Source of the DNA: Maribacter polysaccharolyticus
GTDB lineage: Bacteria > Bacteroidota > Bacteroidia > Flavobacteriales > Flavobacteriaceae
Direction: 5' to 3'
Assembly (NCBI RefSeq): GCF_028882255.1
Contig: NZ_JARBUY010000005.1
Span: forward strand, 124,001-188,000
Length of the DNA: 64,000 bases
Numbering within the stretch: position 1 is the first letter of the stretch; the number at the start of each line of letters is the position of its first letter. Both the position numbers and the translations under genes were made by a program. Below the pieces are notes generated by a model that was not told the DNA's origin, did not search any database, and saw nothing but the letters and a program-made list of their open reading frames with translations. Positions 33,950-43,581 of this stretch are shown piece after piece.

Positions 33950-36274
33950 ATGAATACTTTAAAGACAATACCTCTCATACTATTTTTGAGCTTCATTTCT
34001 GTTGCCAATGCCCAGCAAACGGGTAAAGTCTCCGGAATGGTCACCGTGGAGGACAAACCGGTGGAGTTTGCCCAAATCTTGATCGCATCGACCTCAATGG
34101 GAGCAGTAACCGATCATCAGGGTAAATTTACCATCAACAATGTGCCCTTTGGATCGTATCGCATAAGAGCTTCATATATTGGGTATGTCGATGTAACCAA
34201 AGAACTAGCCCTAACCAAAAACCAGCCGGAAATACTATTGGATTTTAAGCTGACCGAACAAACCATGCAATTGGACAATATTGTGATTACCGGGACCAAA
34301 ACGTACAAACGGCAAACCGATTCTCCCGTAATCGTCAATGTCATGAATAGTGTGACACTCGACAATGTACAAGCTTGCAACCTTTCAGAAGGTTTAAGAT
34401 TTCAACCGGGATTGCGGGTAGAAACCGATTGCCAAACCTGTAATTACACGCAGCTTAGGATGAACGGCCTCGCCGGTGGTTATTCCCAAATATTGATTAA
34501 CGGTCGGCCGATTTTTAGTCCACTTACCGGATTGTACGGGATGGATCAATTACCCGCCAATATGATCGACCGTATAGAAGTGGTTCGGGGCGGTGGGTCT
34601 TCCCTCTATGGTTCAAGTGCCATTGGTGGAACCGTGAACGTGATTACCAAAATTCCCAAAAACAACGGCTTTGAACTTAATTACACCTATCACAATATAG
34701 ATTCCCAAACTTCCGACCATACCTTAAGTGCCAATGCCACCGTAATTTCCGAACAAAAGAACTCTGGCATTTCTTTATTTTTAAACCGAAGGGAAAGAGG
34801 GTTATACGATAACAACGATGACGATTTTTCTGAAATTGCCCTGATGAAAACCACCGCCGTTGGCACCAATATGTTCTTTATCCCTAAAGACAACCAGAAA
34901 CTGGAACTTAATCTTAGCTACATAGACGAATATAGGTTCGGTGGCGAAATGGTACCGGAGAAACCCGCATATCTTGCCCAACAATCGGAAGAAAGAACAC
35001 ACAATGTATGGATGGCCAGCGCAGATTATCAAATAAACCTCAACAATGATAATACCTCCATTATCACCTATCTGGCATGGCAGAACACCGATCGTGAACA
35101 CTATACGGGTATTATGCCCAATGAAGGAACTACTGCTTATGAGGATTTCCTGGAAAATCCACCATACGGGACCTCGAACGTAAAAACCTACACTTTGGGG
35201 GGGCAAATCAATTACGGGCTAAACGACTTCTTCAATACTAAAAATGTTTTGACCCTGGGTACGGAATATGTTTATGACGATGTTCTTGATGAGATTCCGG
35301 CCTATGCCTATTTAATAGACCAGACCACCAAAGATTATGGCCTATTTCTACAAAGTGATTGGGAAATAACCCCTAATCTAAACTTGCTATCAGGCGTTCG
35401 AATGGACATACACAATTTGTTGGATAACGCTGTTTTTAGTCCAAGGGCATCACTCCTGTACAAATACAGAGAAAACACACAACTTCGATTTAGCTACGGA
35501 ACCGGTTTCAGGGCACCACAAGCTTTCGATGCCGACTTACACATCGCTTTTGCCGGAGGTGGAATTTCCCGGGTTTTGTTGTCCCCCGACTTAAAACAGG
35601 AAAACTCCCAAAGTTTCAGTACCTCACTGAATTTTGATAGCCCCATGGAGGATTGGATTGCCGGTTTTACGATCGAAGGCTTTTATAATCGTTTACTCGA
35701 TGCCTTTTTTCTACAACCCATTGGGGAAGACGAATATGGGGAACTATTTGAAAAGCAAAATGGAGGCGGCGCTACAGTAAAGGGGATTACCTTGGAGTTA
35801 AGGGCCAATTACAACAGAAAAATACAGTGGGAAAGTGGATTCACCCTACAATCCAGTGCATTCGATGATCCCGTGGAATATATTGAAGGTTTGGCCGGTA
35901 TCAGGGAGTTTACCCGTACCCCGAACGAATACGGGTATGCCATTTTGACCTTCAGTCCCACCGAAAAATTCAATACGACACTGAATTACGTTTATACCGG
36001 GACCATGCAAATACCCCATTTTGCGGGGGCGCCCAACCAAACCGTGGATGAACTGATCACATCGGATGCCTTTTCGGAAATAAGTACAAAAATAGGATAC
36101 ACCTTGACCTTAGAAAAAATGGGGACGAAACTGGAGTTGTACGGGGGCGTTAAAAACATTTTAAATGCCTACCAAGATGATTTTGATATCGGAAAAAACA
36201 GGGATAGCAATTACATCTATGGCCCTGGACAACCCAGAACCTATTTCATTGGGATAAAACTAAAATCCATTTAA
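33950..36274 (+). CDS. TonB-dependent receptor
   Basis: 774 residues: signal peptide, a carboxypeptidase-regulatory-like domain (about 25-105: GKVSGMVTVEDKPVEFAQIL), a plug (115-235) with VVRGGGSSLYGSSAIGGTVN and an unusual CQTCNYTQLRMNGL at 161-174, then a 22-strand-type barrel ending in a YFIGIKLKSI terminus. The CxxC in the plug is typical of a subgroup of Bacteroidota metal or haem receptors. The DtxR operator points to iron, haem or manganese uptake. The transported ligand cannot be read. Confidence 0.92.
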   Translation: MNTLKTIPLILFLSFISVANAQQTGKVSGMVTVEDKPVEFAQILIASTSMGAVTDHQGKFTINNVPFGSYRIRASYIGYVDVTKELALTKNQPEILLDFKLTEQTMQLDNIVITGTKTYKRQTDSPVIVNVMNSVTLDNVQACNLSEGLRFQPGLRVETDCQTCNYTQLRMNGLAGGYSQILINGRPIFSPLTGLYGMDQLPANMIDRIEVVRGGGSSLYGSSAIGGTVNVITKIPKNNGFELNYTYHNIDSQTSDHTLSANATVISEQKNSGISLFLNRRERGLYDNNDDDFSEIALMKTTAVGTNMFFIPKDNQKLELNLSYIDEYRFGGEMVPEKPAYLAQQSEERTHNVWMASADYQINLNNDNTSIITYLAWQNTDREHYTGIMPNEGTTAYEDFLENPPYGTSNVKTYTLGGQINYGLNDFFNTKNVLTLGTEYVYDDVLDEIPAYAYLIDQTTKDYGLFLQSDWEITPNLNLLSGVRMDIHNLLDNAVFSPRASLLYKYRENTQLRFSYGTGFRAPQAFDADLHIAFAGGGISRVLLSPDLKQENSQSFSTSLNFDSPMEDWIAGFTIEGFYNRLLDAFFLQPIGEDEYGELFEKQNGGGATVKGITLELRANYNRKIQWESGFTLQSSAFDDPVEYIEGLAGIREFTRTPNEYGYAILTFSPTEKFNTTLNYVYTGTMQIPHFAGAPNQTVDELITSDAFSEISTKIGYTLTLEKMGTKLELYGGVKNILNAYQDDFDIGKNRDSNYIYGPGQPRTYFIGIKLKSI

Positions 36275-36300
36275 ACCCCATGCTCAAGAGCAATAATCAT

Positions 36301-36318
36301 GTTTTACCCTGGTAAAAC
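36301..36318. other. Inverted repeat between convergent tonB-receptor and purC
   Basis: GTTTTACC-CT-GGTAAAAC, 8-bp arms with 2-base spacer, sits between two convergent genes. The loop is too small for a normal hairpin and there is no T-run. Meaning uncertain. Confidence 0.3.
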
Positions 36319-36345
36319 GTAAGCCCTAATTTTGGATACCCCTTT

Positions 36346-37299
36346 TTAGTGCGTTTTCAAATAGTCGAGCACATTATTCGCTATTCGCTCCTGGATATTC
36401 GAGATATCGGCTTTTTCAAAAGTTTCCCCTGTAATATTCTCGTAAAGTTCTATATAGCGATCCGATACGGTTTCAATGTAGGCATCACTCATTTCGGGCA
36501 AGGTCTGTCCTTCCAACCCCTGAAAACCATTGGCAATCAGCCATTGGCGTACGAACTCTTTCGAAAGTTGTTTTTGGGCCGCTCCCTTATTTTGGCGCTC
36601 TTGATAACCCTCCGCATAGAAATAGCGGGAGGAATCCGGCGTGTGTATTTCATCGATCAAAACGATCTTGCCGGTCTTGGTCTTACCGAATTCATACTTG
36701 GTGTCGACCAAGATCAACCCCCTTTTTGCGGCAATTTCGGTTCCCCTTTGGAACAACGCCTTGGTGTATTCCTCCAAGACCTGATAATCCGCTTCGGAAA
36801 CAATTCCCCGTGCAATGATATCGGCTCTGGAAATATCCTCATCATGATCCCCCATTTCGGCTTTGGTGGCCGGGGTGATTATGGGTTCCGGAAATTTATC
36901 GTTCTCTTTCATTCCCTCGGGCATGGGAACCCCACAAAGCATTCGTTTACCCGCTTTGTATTCCCTTGCGGCATGTCCCGAAAGATATCCCCGTATGACC
37001 ATTTCAACCTTAAAAGGCTCGCAGGCATGGCCTATGGCCACATTGGGATCGGGAGTTGCCAATAACCAATTCGGCACGATATCTGCCGTTTCGGCCATCA
37101 TTTTAGTGGCAATTTGGTTCAATATCTGTCCTTTGTACGGAATTCCCTTGGGCATCACCACGTCAAAGGCAGAAAGACGATCCGTAGCGATCATGACCAT
37201 AATATCATCCTCAAGACGATATACCTCCCTTACTTTACCTTTATAAACACTTAGTTGGCCCGGAAAATTGAAATCTGTATTCGTTATCGTTTTGCCCAT
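36346..37299 (-). CDS. purC: Phosphoribosylaminoimidazole-succinocarboxamide synthase
   Basis: 317 residues, the longer (about 300 aa) form of SAICAR synthase. Motifs: [20 protein letters not shown] at the N-terminus (KVR...Y), [59 protein letters not shown]. It joins CAIR and aspartate in purine synthesis in the cytoplasm. The phoH gene lies 9 bases upstream, so the two are probably co-transcribed on the minus strand. Confidence 0.96.
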   Translation of the reverse strand: MGKTITNTDFNFPGQLSVYKGKVREVYRLEDDIMVMIATDRLSAFDVVMPKGIPYKGQILNQIATKMMAETADIVPNWLLATPDPNVAIGHACEPFKVEMVIRGYLSGHAAREYKAGKRMLCGVPMPEGMKENDKFPEPIITPATKAEMGDHDEDISRADIIARGIVSEADYQVLEEYTKALFQRGTEIAAKRGLILVDTKYEFGKTKTGKIVLIDEIHTPDSSRYFYAEGYQERQNKGAAQKQLSKEFVRQWLIANGFQGLEGQTLPEMSDAYIETVSDRYIELYENITGETFEKADISNIQERIANNVLDYLKTH

Positions 37300-37308
37300 T
37301 GGGTATGC

Positions 37309-38262
37309 TTAATTATGATGTTCAATGTTTTTGTATGCATCGATTACTTTCTTGACCAGTTTATGGCGAATGACGTCCTTGTCATCCAAATAGATCATTT
37401 CTATACCTTCTACATTACCTAAGATCAATAAAGCTTCCTTTAATCCCGAAATGACCCTTCTGGGCAAATCTATCTGTCCGGGATCCCCGGTAATCAGGAA
37501 TTTGGCATTTTTCCCCATACGGGTCAGGAACATTTTCATCTGTGCATGGGTGGTATTCTGGGCTTCATCAAGGATCACAAAGGCATTATCCAAGGTCCTA
37601 CCCCTCATAAAGGCCATCGGTGCGATCTGTATGGTTCCGTTTTCAATGAAATGCGCCAATTTCTCGCTCGGGATCATATCCCTCAAAGCATCATACAAAG
37701 GTTGCATATACGGATCCAATTTTTCTTGAAGATCTCCTGGCAAGAATCCAAGATTTTCCCCTGCTTCGACCGCTGGTCGGGTCAAAATGATCCGTTTTAC
37801 CTGTTTTTCCTTTAGGGCCTTTACTGCCAAGGCCACCCCGGTATAGGTCTTACCCGTACCTGCGGGACCAATGGCGAATACCATATCGTTTTTTAAGGAG
37901 GCCGCTACCAACTTGCGTTGGTTCATGGTCTGTGCCTTGATCAACCGGCCACTGACCCCATGCACCAATACCTCCCCACTGCTCGCGGGCGCTTCATAGT
38001 CATCCTTACCATTGCTTGTCATTACCCGTTCTATGCTGTTTTCGTCCAGAGTATTGTATTTTATAAAGTGTTGGGAAAGCATATCGAACTTTTTATCGAA
38101 TTCCTCCAAAAGCTCCTCGTCCCCATAGACTTTTATTTTATTTCCCCTGGCCACGATCTTCAGCTTTGGGAAATACTTCTTTATGATGTCTATATTCTCG
38201 TTTCCTTGTCCAAAAAACTCCCTTGGACTGATCTCGATAAGTTCTAGAATTAGTTCGTTCAA
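37309..38262 (-). CDS. phoH: PhoH-family ATPase
   Basis: 317 residues. N-terminal KH-like region with the motif KIVARGNKIKVYGDEELLEE (residues 36-55), then the PhoH ATPase: Walker A GPAGTGKT (132-139), Walker B VILDEAQN, TGDPGQIDLPR, and QRKLVAASLKNDMVFA before it. Bacteroidota PhoH-like proteins are RNA/nucleotide ATPases of uncertain role, possibly in RNA metabolism. Upstream of purC, and divergent from the SAM-hydroxide adenosyltransferase gene. Confidence 0.95.
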   Translation of the reverse strand: MNELILELIEISPREFFGQGNENIDIIKKYFPKLKIVARGNKIKVYGDEELLEEFDKKFDMLSQHFIKYNTLDENSIERVMTSNGKDDYEAPASSGEVLVHGVSGRLIKAQTMNQRKLVAASLKNDMVFAIGPAGTGKTYTGVALAVKALKEKQVKRIILTRPAVEAGENLGFLPGDLQEKLDPYMQPLYDALRDMIPSEKLAHFIENGTIQIAPMAFMRGRTLDNAFVILDEAQNTTHAQMKMFLTRMGKNAKFLITGDPGQIDLPRRVISGLKEALLILGNVEGIEMIYLDDKDVIRHKLVKKVIDAYKNIEHHN

Positions 38263-38326
38263 AAAATGGTGCTTTGTTAAATTAGAGCCAGAAATAATAA
38301 TAATTTCACAGGGCTGTTTTTTTGTT

Positions 38327-38334
38327 TAATTTTG
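38327..38334 (+). promoter_or_regulatory. -7 promoter element of SAM hydroxide adenosyltransferase gene
   Basis: TAATTTTG matches TAnnTTTG. It lies 59 bases before the start at 38393, in the divergent region with phoH. No convincing -33 seen. Confidence 0.4.
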
Positions 38335-38392
38335 TTCAACAAACTTAAGTAAAATTTCAGTTTGGGGACTAAAAACATATCAACATTGCTGT

Positions 38393-39223
38393 ATGGCAAT
38401 CATAACACTAACCACCGATTTTGGATTAAAAGATCATTTTGTAGGAGCTTTGAAGGGGGCTATCTACAAAGAACTGACCAATGCCAAGATTGTTGATATT
38501 TCACATAATGTAAGTCCGTTCAACATCCAAGAATGTGCCTATATCCTAAAAAACTCTTACCAAAGTTTCCCCGAAGGCACCATACATATTGTCGGGGTCG
38601 ATTCTGAAGCCACCCCTGAAACAAAACATATTGTCGTTCTTATTGACGGCCACTATTTCATAACGGCCAACAACGGTGTGATCGGATTGATCATTTCGGA
38701 AATAAAACCCCAAAAGGTATTCGAAATCAATCTTCCGAATTCCACCAACGGCCCTTTTCCGGTAATGGAGGTCTTCGTGAAAGTGGCCTGCCATATTGTT
38801 CGGGGAGGCACGCTAGAGGTCATAGGCAAGGCCTTTGACAAATTAAAGGAGCTAAGGGATTTTGCCCCCCGTATCGCCGATGACGGCAAAAAGATCATCG
38901 GTCGTGTCATTTATATCGACAACTACGGAAATGTGGTGACCAATATCCAAAAGAGCCTTTTCGAGGCCTATCGCAAGGGAAGGTCCTTTGAATTGCATGC
39001 CAGGACCAGCCTGATCACAAAGATCCTGAATAATTACAGCGATATCGTAAATTACGACAAGGAGCGCCACAGTGGAAAGAGTGCCGGCGACCTTCTCGCC
39101 TTGTTCAATTCCTCCGGATACATAGAATTGGCCATATATAAAAGCAACTTAAAAACAGTGGGGGGCGTCTCTACCCTATTGGGATTGGACTATAGGGATA
39201 CCATAACCATAAACTTTTTGTAA
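38393..39223 (+). CDS. SAM hydroxide adenosyltransferase (DUF62 family)
   Basis: 276 residues with the DUF62/fluorinase-like fold. The start MAIITLTTDFGLKDHFVGAL carries the conserved Asp of the TDFG motif; DISHNVSPFNIQECAYIL follows, and FITANNGVIGLI and IDNYGNVVTNI mark the rest. It hydrolyses SAM to adenosine and methionine, controlling SAM levels. The next gene starts at the next base (TAAATG), so they share a transcript. Confidence 0.92.
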   Translation: MAIITLTTDFGLKDHFVGALKGAIYKELTNAKIVDISHNVSPFNIQECAYILKNSYQSFPEGTIHIVGVDSEATPETKHIVVLIDGHYFITANNGVIGLIISEIKPQKVFEINLPNSTNGPFPVMEVFVKVACHIVRGGTLEVIGKAFDKLKELRDFAPRIADDGKKIIGRVIYIDNYGNVVTNIQKSLFEAYRKGRSFELHARTSLITKILNNYSDIVNYDKERHSGKSAGDLLALFNSSGYIELAIYKSNLKTVGGVSTLLGLDYRDTITINFL

Positions 39224-39511
39224 ATGTTGGTACGAATCGTAAAACTAACGTTCAAAACCGAGCATATCGCGGAATTCGAAAAAATCTTCAAAGCTTCGAA
39301 AACCATTATTCGGGACGTTGAAGGATGTGTTTCGTTAAATTTGCTACAGGATATTGCCGACCCAAAAATCTTTTTCACCTATAGCCATTGGCAAAGTGAG
39401 GATCATTTGAATGCTTACCGCAATTCAGAGGTTTTCAAAACCATCTGGGGCAAAACCAAAATATTGTTCAGTGACAGGCCGGAAGCTTGGAGTGTGCATA
39501 AAAAACAATGA
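39224..39511 (+). CDS. Antibiotic biosynthesis monooxygenase-family (ABM) protein
   Basis: 95 residues of the dimeric ferredoxin-like ABM fold: MLVRIVKLTFKTEHIAEFEK, then AFYTYSHWQS-like segment (FFTYSHWQSEDHLNAYRNSE) and TKILFSDRPEAWSV. ABM domains are small monooxygenases or scavengers of quinones/polyphenols. Its start touches the SAM hydroxide adenosyltransferase stop. Role unknown. Confidence 0.8.
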   Translation: MLVRIVKLTFKTEHIAEFEKIFKASKTIIRDVEGCVSLNLLQDIADPKIFFTYSHWQSEDHLNAYRNSEVFKTIWGKTKILFSDRPEAWSVHKKQ

Positions 39512-39882
39512 GGGTGTAAAAAGGCATTTGTGCTACCGGAACATTGCCTATTGGAGCATGGTATGGAACCGACTTATAAACATTGGATAACACATATGGG
39601 TTTGCAATCTGGAGGGCAAAAGTGGGAAAGTGGTATTCGAAACATGGGGCATTTACCGTATTTACAGTCGATACAAAGGTTTTCTACGGTAAAAAGGACA
39701 TGGTTTCCAATAATTTTGGTACGCTAATTAGGCCATGGTAAGTGTTGATAAGTTTGTTTCCTTAAAAAGGACAATTAAAATATCTTTGTTTGATTGCCTA
39801 AGGCATGTTCAATCCATTTTCAGGGCGTATGGCCCGAACGAATAAAACGAACAAAAAGTAATTCAGAAAAAAAGAACATCGA
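39512..39882. other. Intergenic region upstream of dnaN
   Basis: About 370 bases. It includes a coding-looking remnant (39583-39741) and a TATCTTTG -7 element (39781-39788) for dnaN; nothing else is supported. Confidence 0.45.
39583..39741 (+). pseudogene. Coding-like remnant upstream of dnaN
   Basis: About 52 codons in one frame, from TTG at 39583: GFAIWRAKVGKWYSKHGAFT and then VDTKVFYGKKDMVSN, closing with TLIRPW. The composition looks like protein, but there is no ATG and no match is recognised. Probably the tail of a decayed gene. Low certainty. Confidence 0.3.
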
Positions 39883-41001
39883 ATGAAATTCATAGTATCC
39901 AGTACTTATTTACTTAAACAATTACAGGTTCTTGGTGGGGTTATCAACAACAGCAATACCCTTCCGATCCTTGACAATTTCCTTTTTGATTTACAGCAGA
40001 ACAAATTAACGGTTTCAGCCTCGGACCTTGAAACCACCATGAGTACGGTACTCGAAGTCGATTCCGATAATGAAGGAACCATTGCGGTTCCCGCAAAATT
40101 ATTATTGGAGACTTTAAAAACCTTCCCTGAGCAACCTTTGACGTTCGTTGTGGAGGACAACAACACGGTTGAAATCAGTAGTAACCATGGTAAATATGCA
40201 TTGGCCTATGCCGATGGGGCCGAGTTCCCAAAAGCCGTGGAATTGGCCAATCCCAGTTCGACCGTACTTATGGGCGATATTTTGGCCACGGCCATCAACA
40301 AGACCATCTTTGCCGCCGGTAACGATGATTTAAGACCCGTAATGAGTGGGGTATTCTTCCAGTTCTCCCCCGAGCACCTCACCTTTGTGGCTACCGATGC
40401 CCATAAGTTGGTAAAATATCAAAGGGCGGATGTTACCGCTTCGGAAGTCGCGGAATTCATCATGCCCAAAAAGCCATTGAATTTATTGAAAGGGATTTTG
40501 GCGGGTAGTGAAGATGACGTCACTATTGAATACAATGACAGTAATGCCAAATTCAGCTTTGGGAACACCGAATTGATCTGTAGATTGATTGACGGTAAAT
40601 ACCCGAATTACGAAGCGGTAATCCCAAAGGAGAATCCGAACAAATTGACCATTGCAAGAAATCAATTCTTAAGTTCGGTAAGACGTGTTTCCATATTCTC
40701 CAACAAGACTACCCATCAAATCAGATTAAAGATCGCCGGGGCCGAATTGAACATCTCCGCCGAGGATATCGATTACAGCAATAAGGCCGAAGAACGTTTA
40801 ACCTGTTCATATCACGGTGATGACATGCAAATTGGATTCAACTCAAGGTTCTTGACCGAAATGTTGAACAACTTGGGTTCCGATGAAGTTTCCTTGGAGA
40901 TGAGCTTGCCGAACAGGGCAGGTATCCTTACCCCCATAGACGGTTTGGATGAAGGCGAAAATGTGACCATGCTGGTTATGCCGGTAATGTTGAACAACTA
41001 G
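39883..41001 (+). CDS. dnaN: DNA polymerase III beta subunit (sliding clamp)
   Basis: 372 residues, the usual length and three-domain layout of the clamp. The N-terminal MKFIVSSTYLLKQLQVLGGV, the domain-1/2 FAAGNDDLRPVMSGVFFQFS and the C-terminal LVMPVMLNN ending are diagnostic. The dimer ring encircles DNA in the replisome; the C-terminal peptide binding pocket region is intact. A -7 element (TATCTTTG at 39781) lies 94 bases upstream. A convergent terminator at 41027-41060 separates it from DUF4870. dnaA is not in this window. Confidence 0.96.
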   Translation: MKFIVSSTYLLKQLQVLGGVINNSNTLPILDNFLFDLQQNKLTVSASDLETTMSTVLEVDSDNEGTIAVPAKLLLETLKTFPEQPLTFVVEDNNTVEISSNHGKYALAYADGAEFPKAVELANPSSTVLMGDILATAINKTIFAAGNDDLRPVMSGVFFQFSPEHLTFVATDAHKLVKYQRADVTASEVAEFIMPKKPLNLLKGILAGSEDDVTIEYNDSNAKFSFGNTELICRLIDGKYPNYEAVIPKENPNKLTIARNQFLSSVRRVSIFSNKTTHQIRLKIAGAELNISAEDIDYSNKAEERLTCSYHGDDMQIGFNSRFLTEMLNNLGSDEVSLEMSLPNRAGILTPIDGLDEGENVTMLVMPVMLNN

Positions 41002-41026
41002 AAAATCACCAACCTCTTTTTAAATA

Positions 41027-41060
41027 AAAAGACCACTGTCAATTATGATGGTGGTCTTTT
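41027..41060. terminator. Bidirectional terminator after dnaN
   Basis: Perfect 10-bp stem AAAAGACCAC (41027-41036) / GTGGTCTTTT (41051-41060), with TTTT at the dnaN side and AAAA (T-rich on the minus strand) at the other, so it serves both convergent genes. Confidence 0.85.
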
Positions 41061-41072
41061 GTTTTATGTTAC

Positions 41073-41441
41073 TTACCCATTAATGAACCGGATGGTCCCG
41101 AAGTAGCTGGGCGATTCCCCATTGCTGGCGCGTACCGCATTGACAATCGGCATGATCAAGGAAAGTAGGCCTGCAAAAACCAAAAGTAATATCCCCAGAC
41201 CTAGCAAAAGAATACTCGGAATACCGATTACCACATAAAGGATAAGGCTCAATTGTAGGTTTATGACCGATTTTCCATGCTCGTCCATCCCCAATACGGC
41301 ATCCCTATTGGTAAGCCATAGAATCAAAGGTACGATCAAGCCTCCAAATCCCGTTACATAATCCAGGTACTGGGTCAGATGGGTAATGACCAAAAGCTGG
41401 CGGTCTTCACGTAGCGCGATATTCTTATTTATAATTTCCAT
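41073..41441 (-). CDS. DUF4870-domain membrane protein
   Basis: 122 residues with three or four hydrophobic helices; the first contains HLTQYLDYVTGFGGLIVPLI and later DEHGKSVINLQLSLI, which together match the DUF4870 family (Tic20-like). The function in bacteria is unknown. Its 3' end meets the dnaN terminator. Confidence 0.85.
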   Translation of the reverse strand: MEIINKNIALREDRQLLVITHLTQYLDYVTGFGGLIVPLILWLTNRDAVLGMDEHGKSVINLQLSLILYVVIGIPSILLLGLGILLLVFAGLLSLIMPIVNAVRASNGESPSYFGTIRFING

Positions 41442-41520
41442 TTTTTGATTGATTTAAGATGAATAACCATAAATAAGACGCAAAAACCGGCCTTTTGTTA
41501 CAGGTGGTTTACCGCTATTT

Positions 41521-41928
41521 CTAATTGAGTTTTTTCAATTTTATCTTATCCTTGGCTACGGTCGCTTTGAGTTTTTCTATTTTAGCCTCCATCTTTTTAA
41601 TCTCCACAGGTGATAACTTACCTTTTAAAGTCCCTTTTTCAAGTTTCTTTTGCGTCGTGATTATTTTTTGTTCGTTTTTGGCGATGTCCTTTTCTTTTGC
41701 TTTGATGCTTTGTGCCAATTTATCGGCCTGCTTCTCTTTTTTGGCCTTCTTTTTTTGATCCTTCTCGACCTTATCGGCTTTCTTTTCGGCTTTTTTCACC
41801 TTTTTGATAACCGCTTTCCGCTCTACCTCAGCCGCTTTCTCAATATCGGTTTCAATCAGTGTTTCGGTCTGGGCCGAAGATACCTGAACGGCAAGGAAAA
41901 GAATCAAGATAAACATGAATTGTTTCAT
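41521..41928 (-). CDS. Lys-rich periplasmic coiled-coil protein
   Basis: 135 residues: signal peptide (MKQFMFILILFLAVQVSSAQ), then a charged helical region of repeated KKxxK/E segments (KKAEKKADKVEKDQKKKAK, then KEKDIAKNEQKIITTQKKLE) forming a long coiled coil. No domain is recognised. Such proteins are small cell-envelope coiled coils of unknown role. Divergent from mnmE. Confidence 0.7.
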   Translation of the reverse strand: MKQFMFILILFLAVQVSSAQTETLIETDIEKAAEVERKAVIKKVKKAEKKADKVEKDQKKKAKKEKQADKLAQSIKAKEKDIAKNEQKIITTQKKLEKGTLKGKLSPVEIKKMEAKIEKLKATVAKDKIKLKKLN

Positions 41929-42061
41929 ACGAATGTGATTTAATGGTTAATGATGGGGCGAATATATAAAATTAGTCGATCCGAATTCCAAAACAATACA
42001 CGACCCGGCCAACATAAAATATAATTATGATTTACCTACTTTTGCATTAAAATCCCATACC

Positions 42062-43474
42062 ATGATTCCATCAGACACTATTGTTGCTTTGGCCACACCT
42101 TCAGGTGCAGGGGCAATTGCCGTTATCCGGGTTTCGGGTAAGGATGCCATTACAATGGCCAATGGTGTATTTGCTTCCATTCACGGAAAAGATCTTACCG
42201 AACAAAAGAGCCACACCATACACTTGGGCCATATTATGGATGGAAAGAAAACTTTGGACGAGGTTTTACTTTCCCTGTTCAAAGGCCCAAATTCCTATAC
42301 AGGGGAAAATGTAATTGAGATTTCATGTCATGGCTCTCCCTATATACAACAACAGATCATCCAATTGTTCCTTCGTAAGGGATGCCGAATGGCCGATGCG
42401 GGGGAATTTACCCTTCGTGCCTTCTTGAACGGCAAATTGGATCTGAGTCAGGCCGAAGCCGTAGCCGATCTGATTTCAAGCGAAAATGAAGCTTCGCACC
42501 AAATCGCCATGCAACAAATGCGGGGTGGTTTCAGTAATGAAATTAAAATGCTTCGGGATGAACTGATGAATTTTGCCTCCTTGATCGAATTGGAGCTCGA
42601 TTTTGCCGAAGAGGATGTTGAATTTGCCGACCGCTCCCAATTCAAGACCTTATTGAATAGAATACAGGAAGTACTCAAACGATTGATCGACTCTTTTGCC
42701 GTAGGAAACGTAATCAAGAATGGCATTCCGGTAGCCATTGTCGGGGAACCCAATGTAGGTAAATCCACCCTATTGAACGCCCTTTTGAATGAGGAACGCG
42801 CCATTGTTTCCGATATTGCAGGAACCACTCGCGATGCCATTGAGGATGAGATGAACATCGGGGGCATCGGCTTTCGGTTCATTGATACCGCAGGTATTCG
42901 GGAAACCAAGGACGTTGTTGAGAATATTGGGATACAAAAAACCTTTGAAAAAATAACCCAAGCCCAAGTAGTTCTTTTCCTGCATAGTGCCGAAGAATTC
43001 AAAAAGTCGGAGATCGACCTAAAAAGCCTGCAGACCGAAGTTGGTAAAATAGCTACCAAACATCCAGACAAACCTTTGGTGATCTTGGTGAATAAAATCG
43101 ATATTCTAAGTGACAAGGAAAGGGAATCCCTAAAGCAACTCCTTACCCATGTTGATGGCACTACCTTTCAGATGATTTCGGCAAAAACCGGGGAAGGTGT
43201 CGACGCGCTTCAAGACCAATTATTGGATTTTGTGAATACCGGTGCCTTGCGAAACAATGAGACCATTGTCACCAATACCCGACACTATGATGCCTTATTG
43301 AAAGCCTTGGAAGAGGTACAAAAGGTTCAATTCGGGTTGGAGAATGGCATATCCGGTGATCTTTTGGCCATCGATATTCGACAGGCCTTGTATTACTTTG
43401 GGGAAATCACAGGGGAAATCACTTCCGATGATCTATTGGGCAATATCTTTGCGAATTTCTGTATCGGAAAGTAA
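42062..43474 (+). CDS. mnmE: tRNA modification GTPase MnmE
   Basis: 470 residues. It begins MIPSDTIVALATPSGAGAIA, the folate-binding N-domain of MnmE, with GENVIEISCHGSPYI. The G domain has G1 GEPNVGKS (about 229-236), G2/G3 SDIAGTTRDAIED and DTAGIRETKD, G4 NKID. It ends in the conserved CIGK. With MnmG it makes the 5-carboxymethylaminomethyl modification of U34 in tRNA, in the cytoplasm. Confidence 0.97.
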   Translation: MIPSDTIVALATPSGAGAIAVIRVSGKDAITMANGVFASIHGKDLTEQKSHTIHLGHIMDGKKTLDEVLLSLFKGPNSYTGENVIEISCHGSPYIQQQIIQLFLRKGCRMADAGEFTLRAFLNGKLDLSQAEAVADLISSENEASHQIAMQQMRGGFSNEIKMLRDELMNFASLIELELDFAEEDVEFADRSQFKTLLNRIQEVLKRLIDSFAVGNVIKNGIPVAIVGEPNVGKSTLLNALLNEERAIVSDIAGTTRDAIEDEMNIGGIGFRFIDTAGIRETKDVVENIGIQKTFEKITQAQVVLFLHSAEEFKKSEIDLKSLQTEVGKIATKHPDKPLVILVNKIDILSDKERESLKQLLTHVDGTTFQMISAKTGEGVDALQDQLLDFVNTGALRNNETIVTNTRHYDALLKALEEVQKVQFGLENGISGDLLAIDIRQALYYFGEITGEITSDDLLGNIFANFCIGK

Positions 43475-43581
43475 CCATTACAAAAAAAAGCCATGGAATC
43501 GCTCAATTTATCAATACTGTCAACCAATAAAATTAAAGTATACCCAAAAAAGTAAATACATTCGGAGAAGTAATGATGCGT

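Noticed and set aside
36301-36318. Terminator between TonB receptor and purC
   Set aside because: The 2-base loop cannot form a hairpin and no T-run follows; kept only as an inverted repeat.
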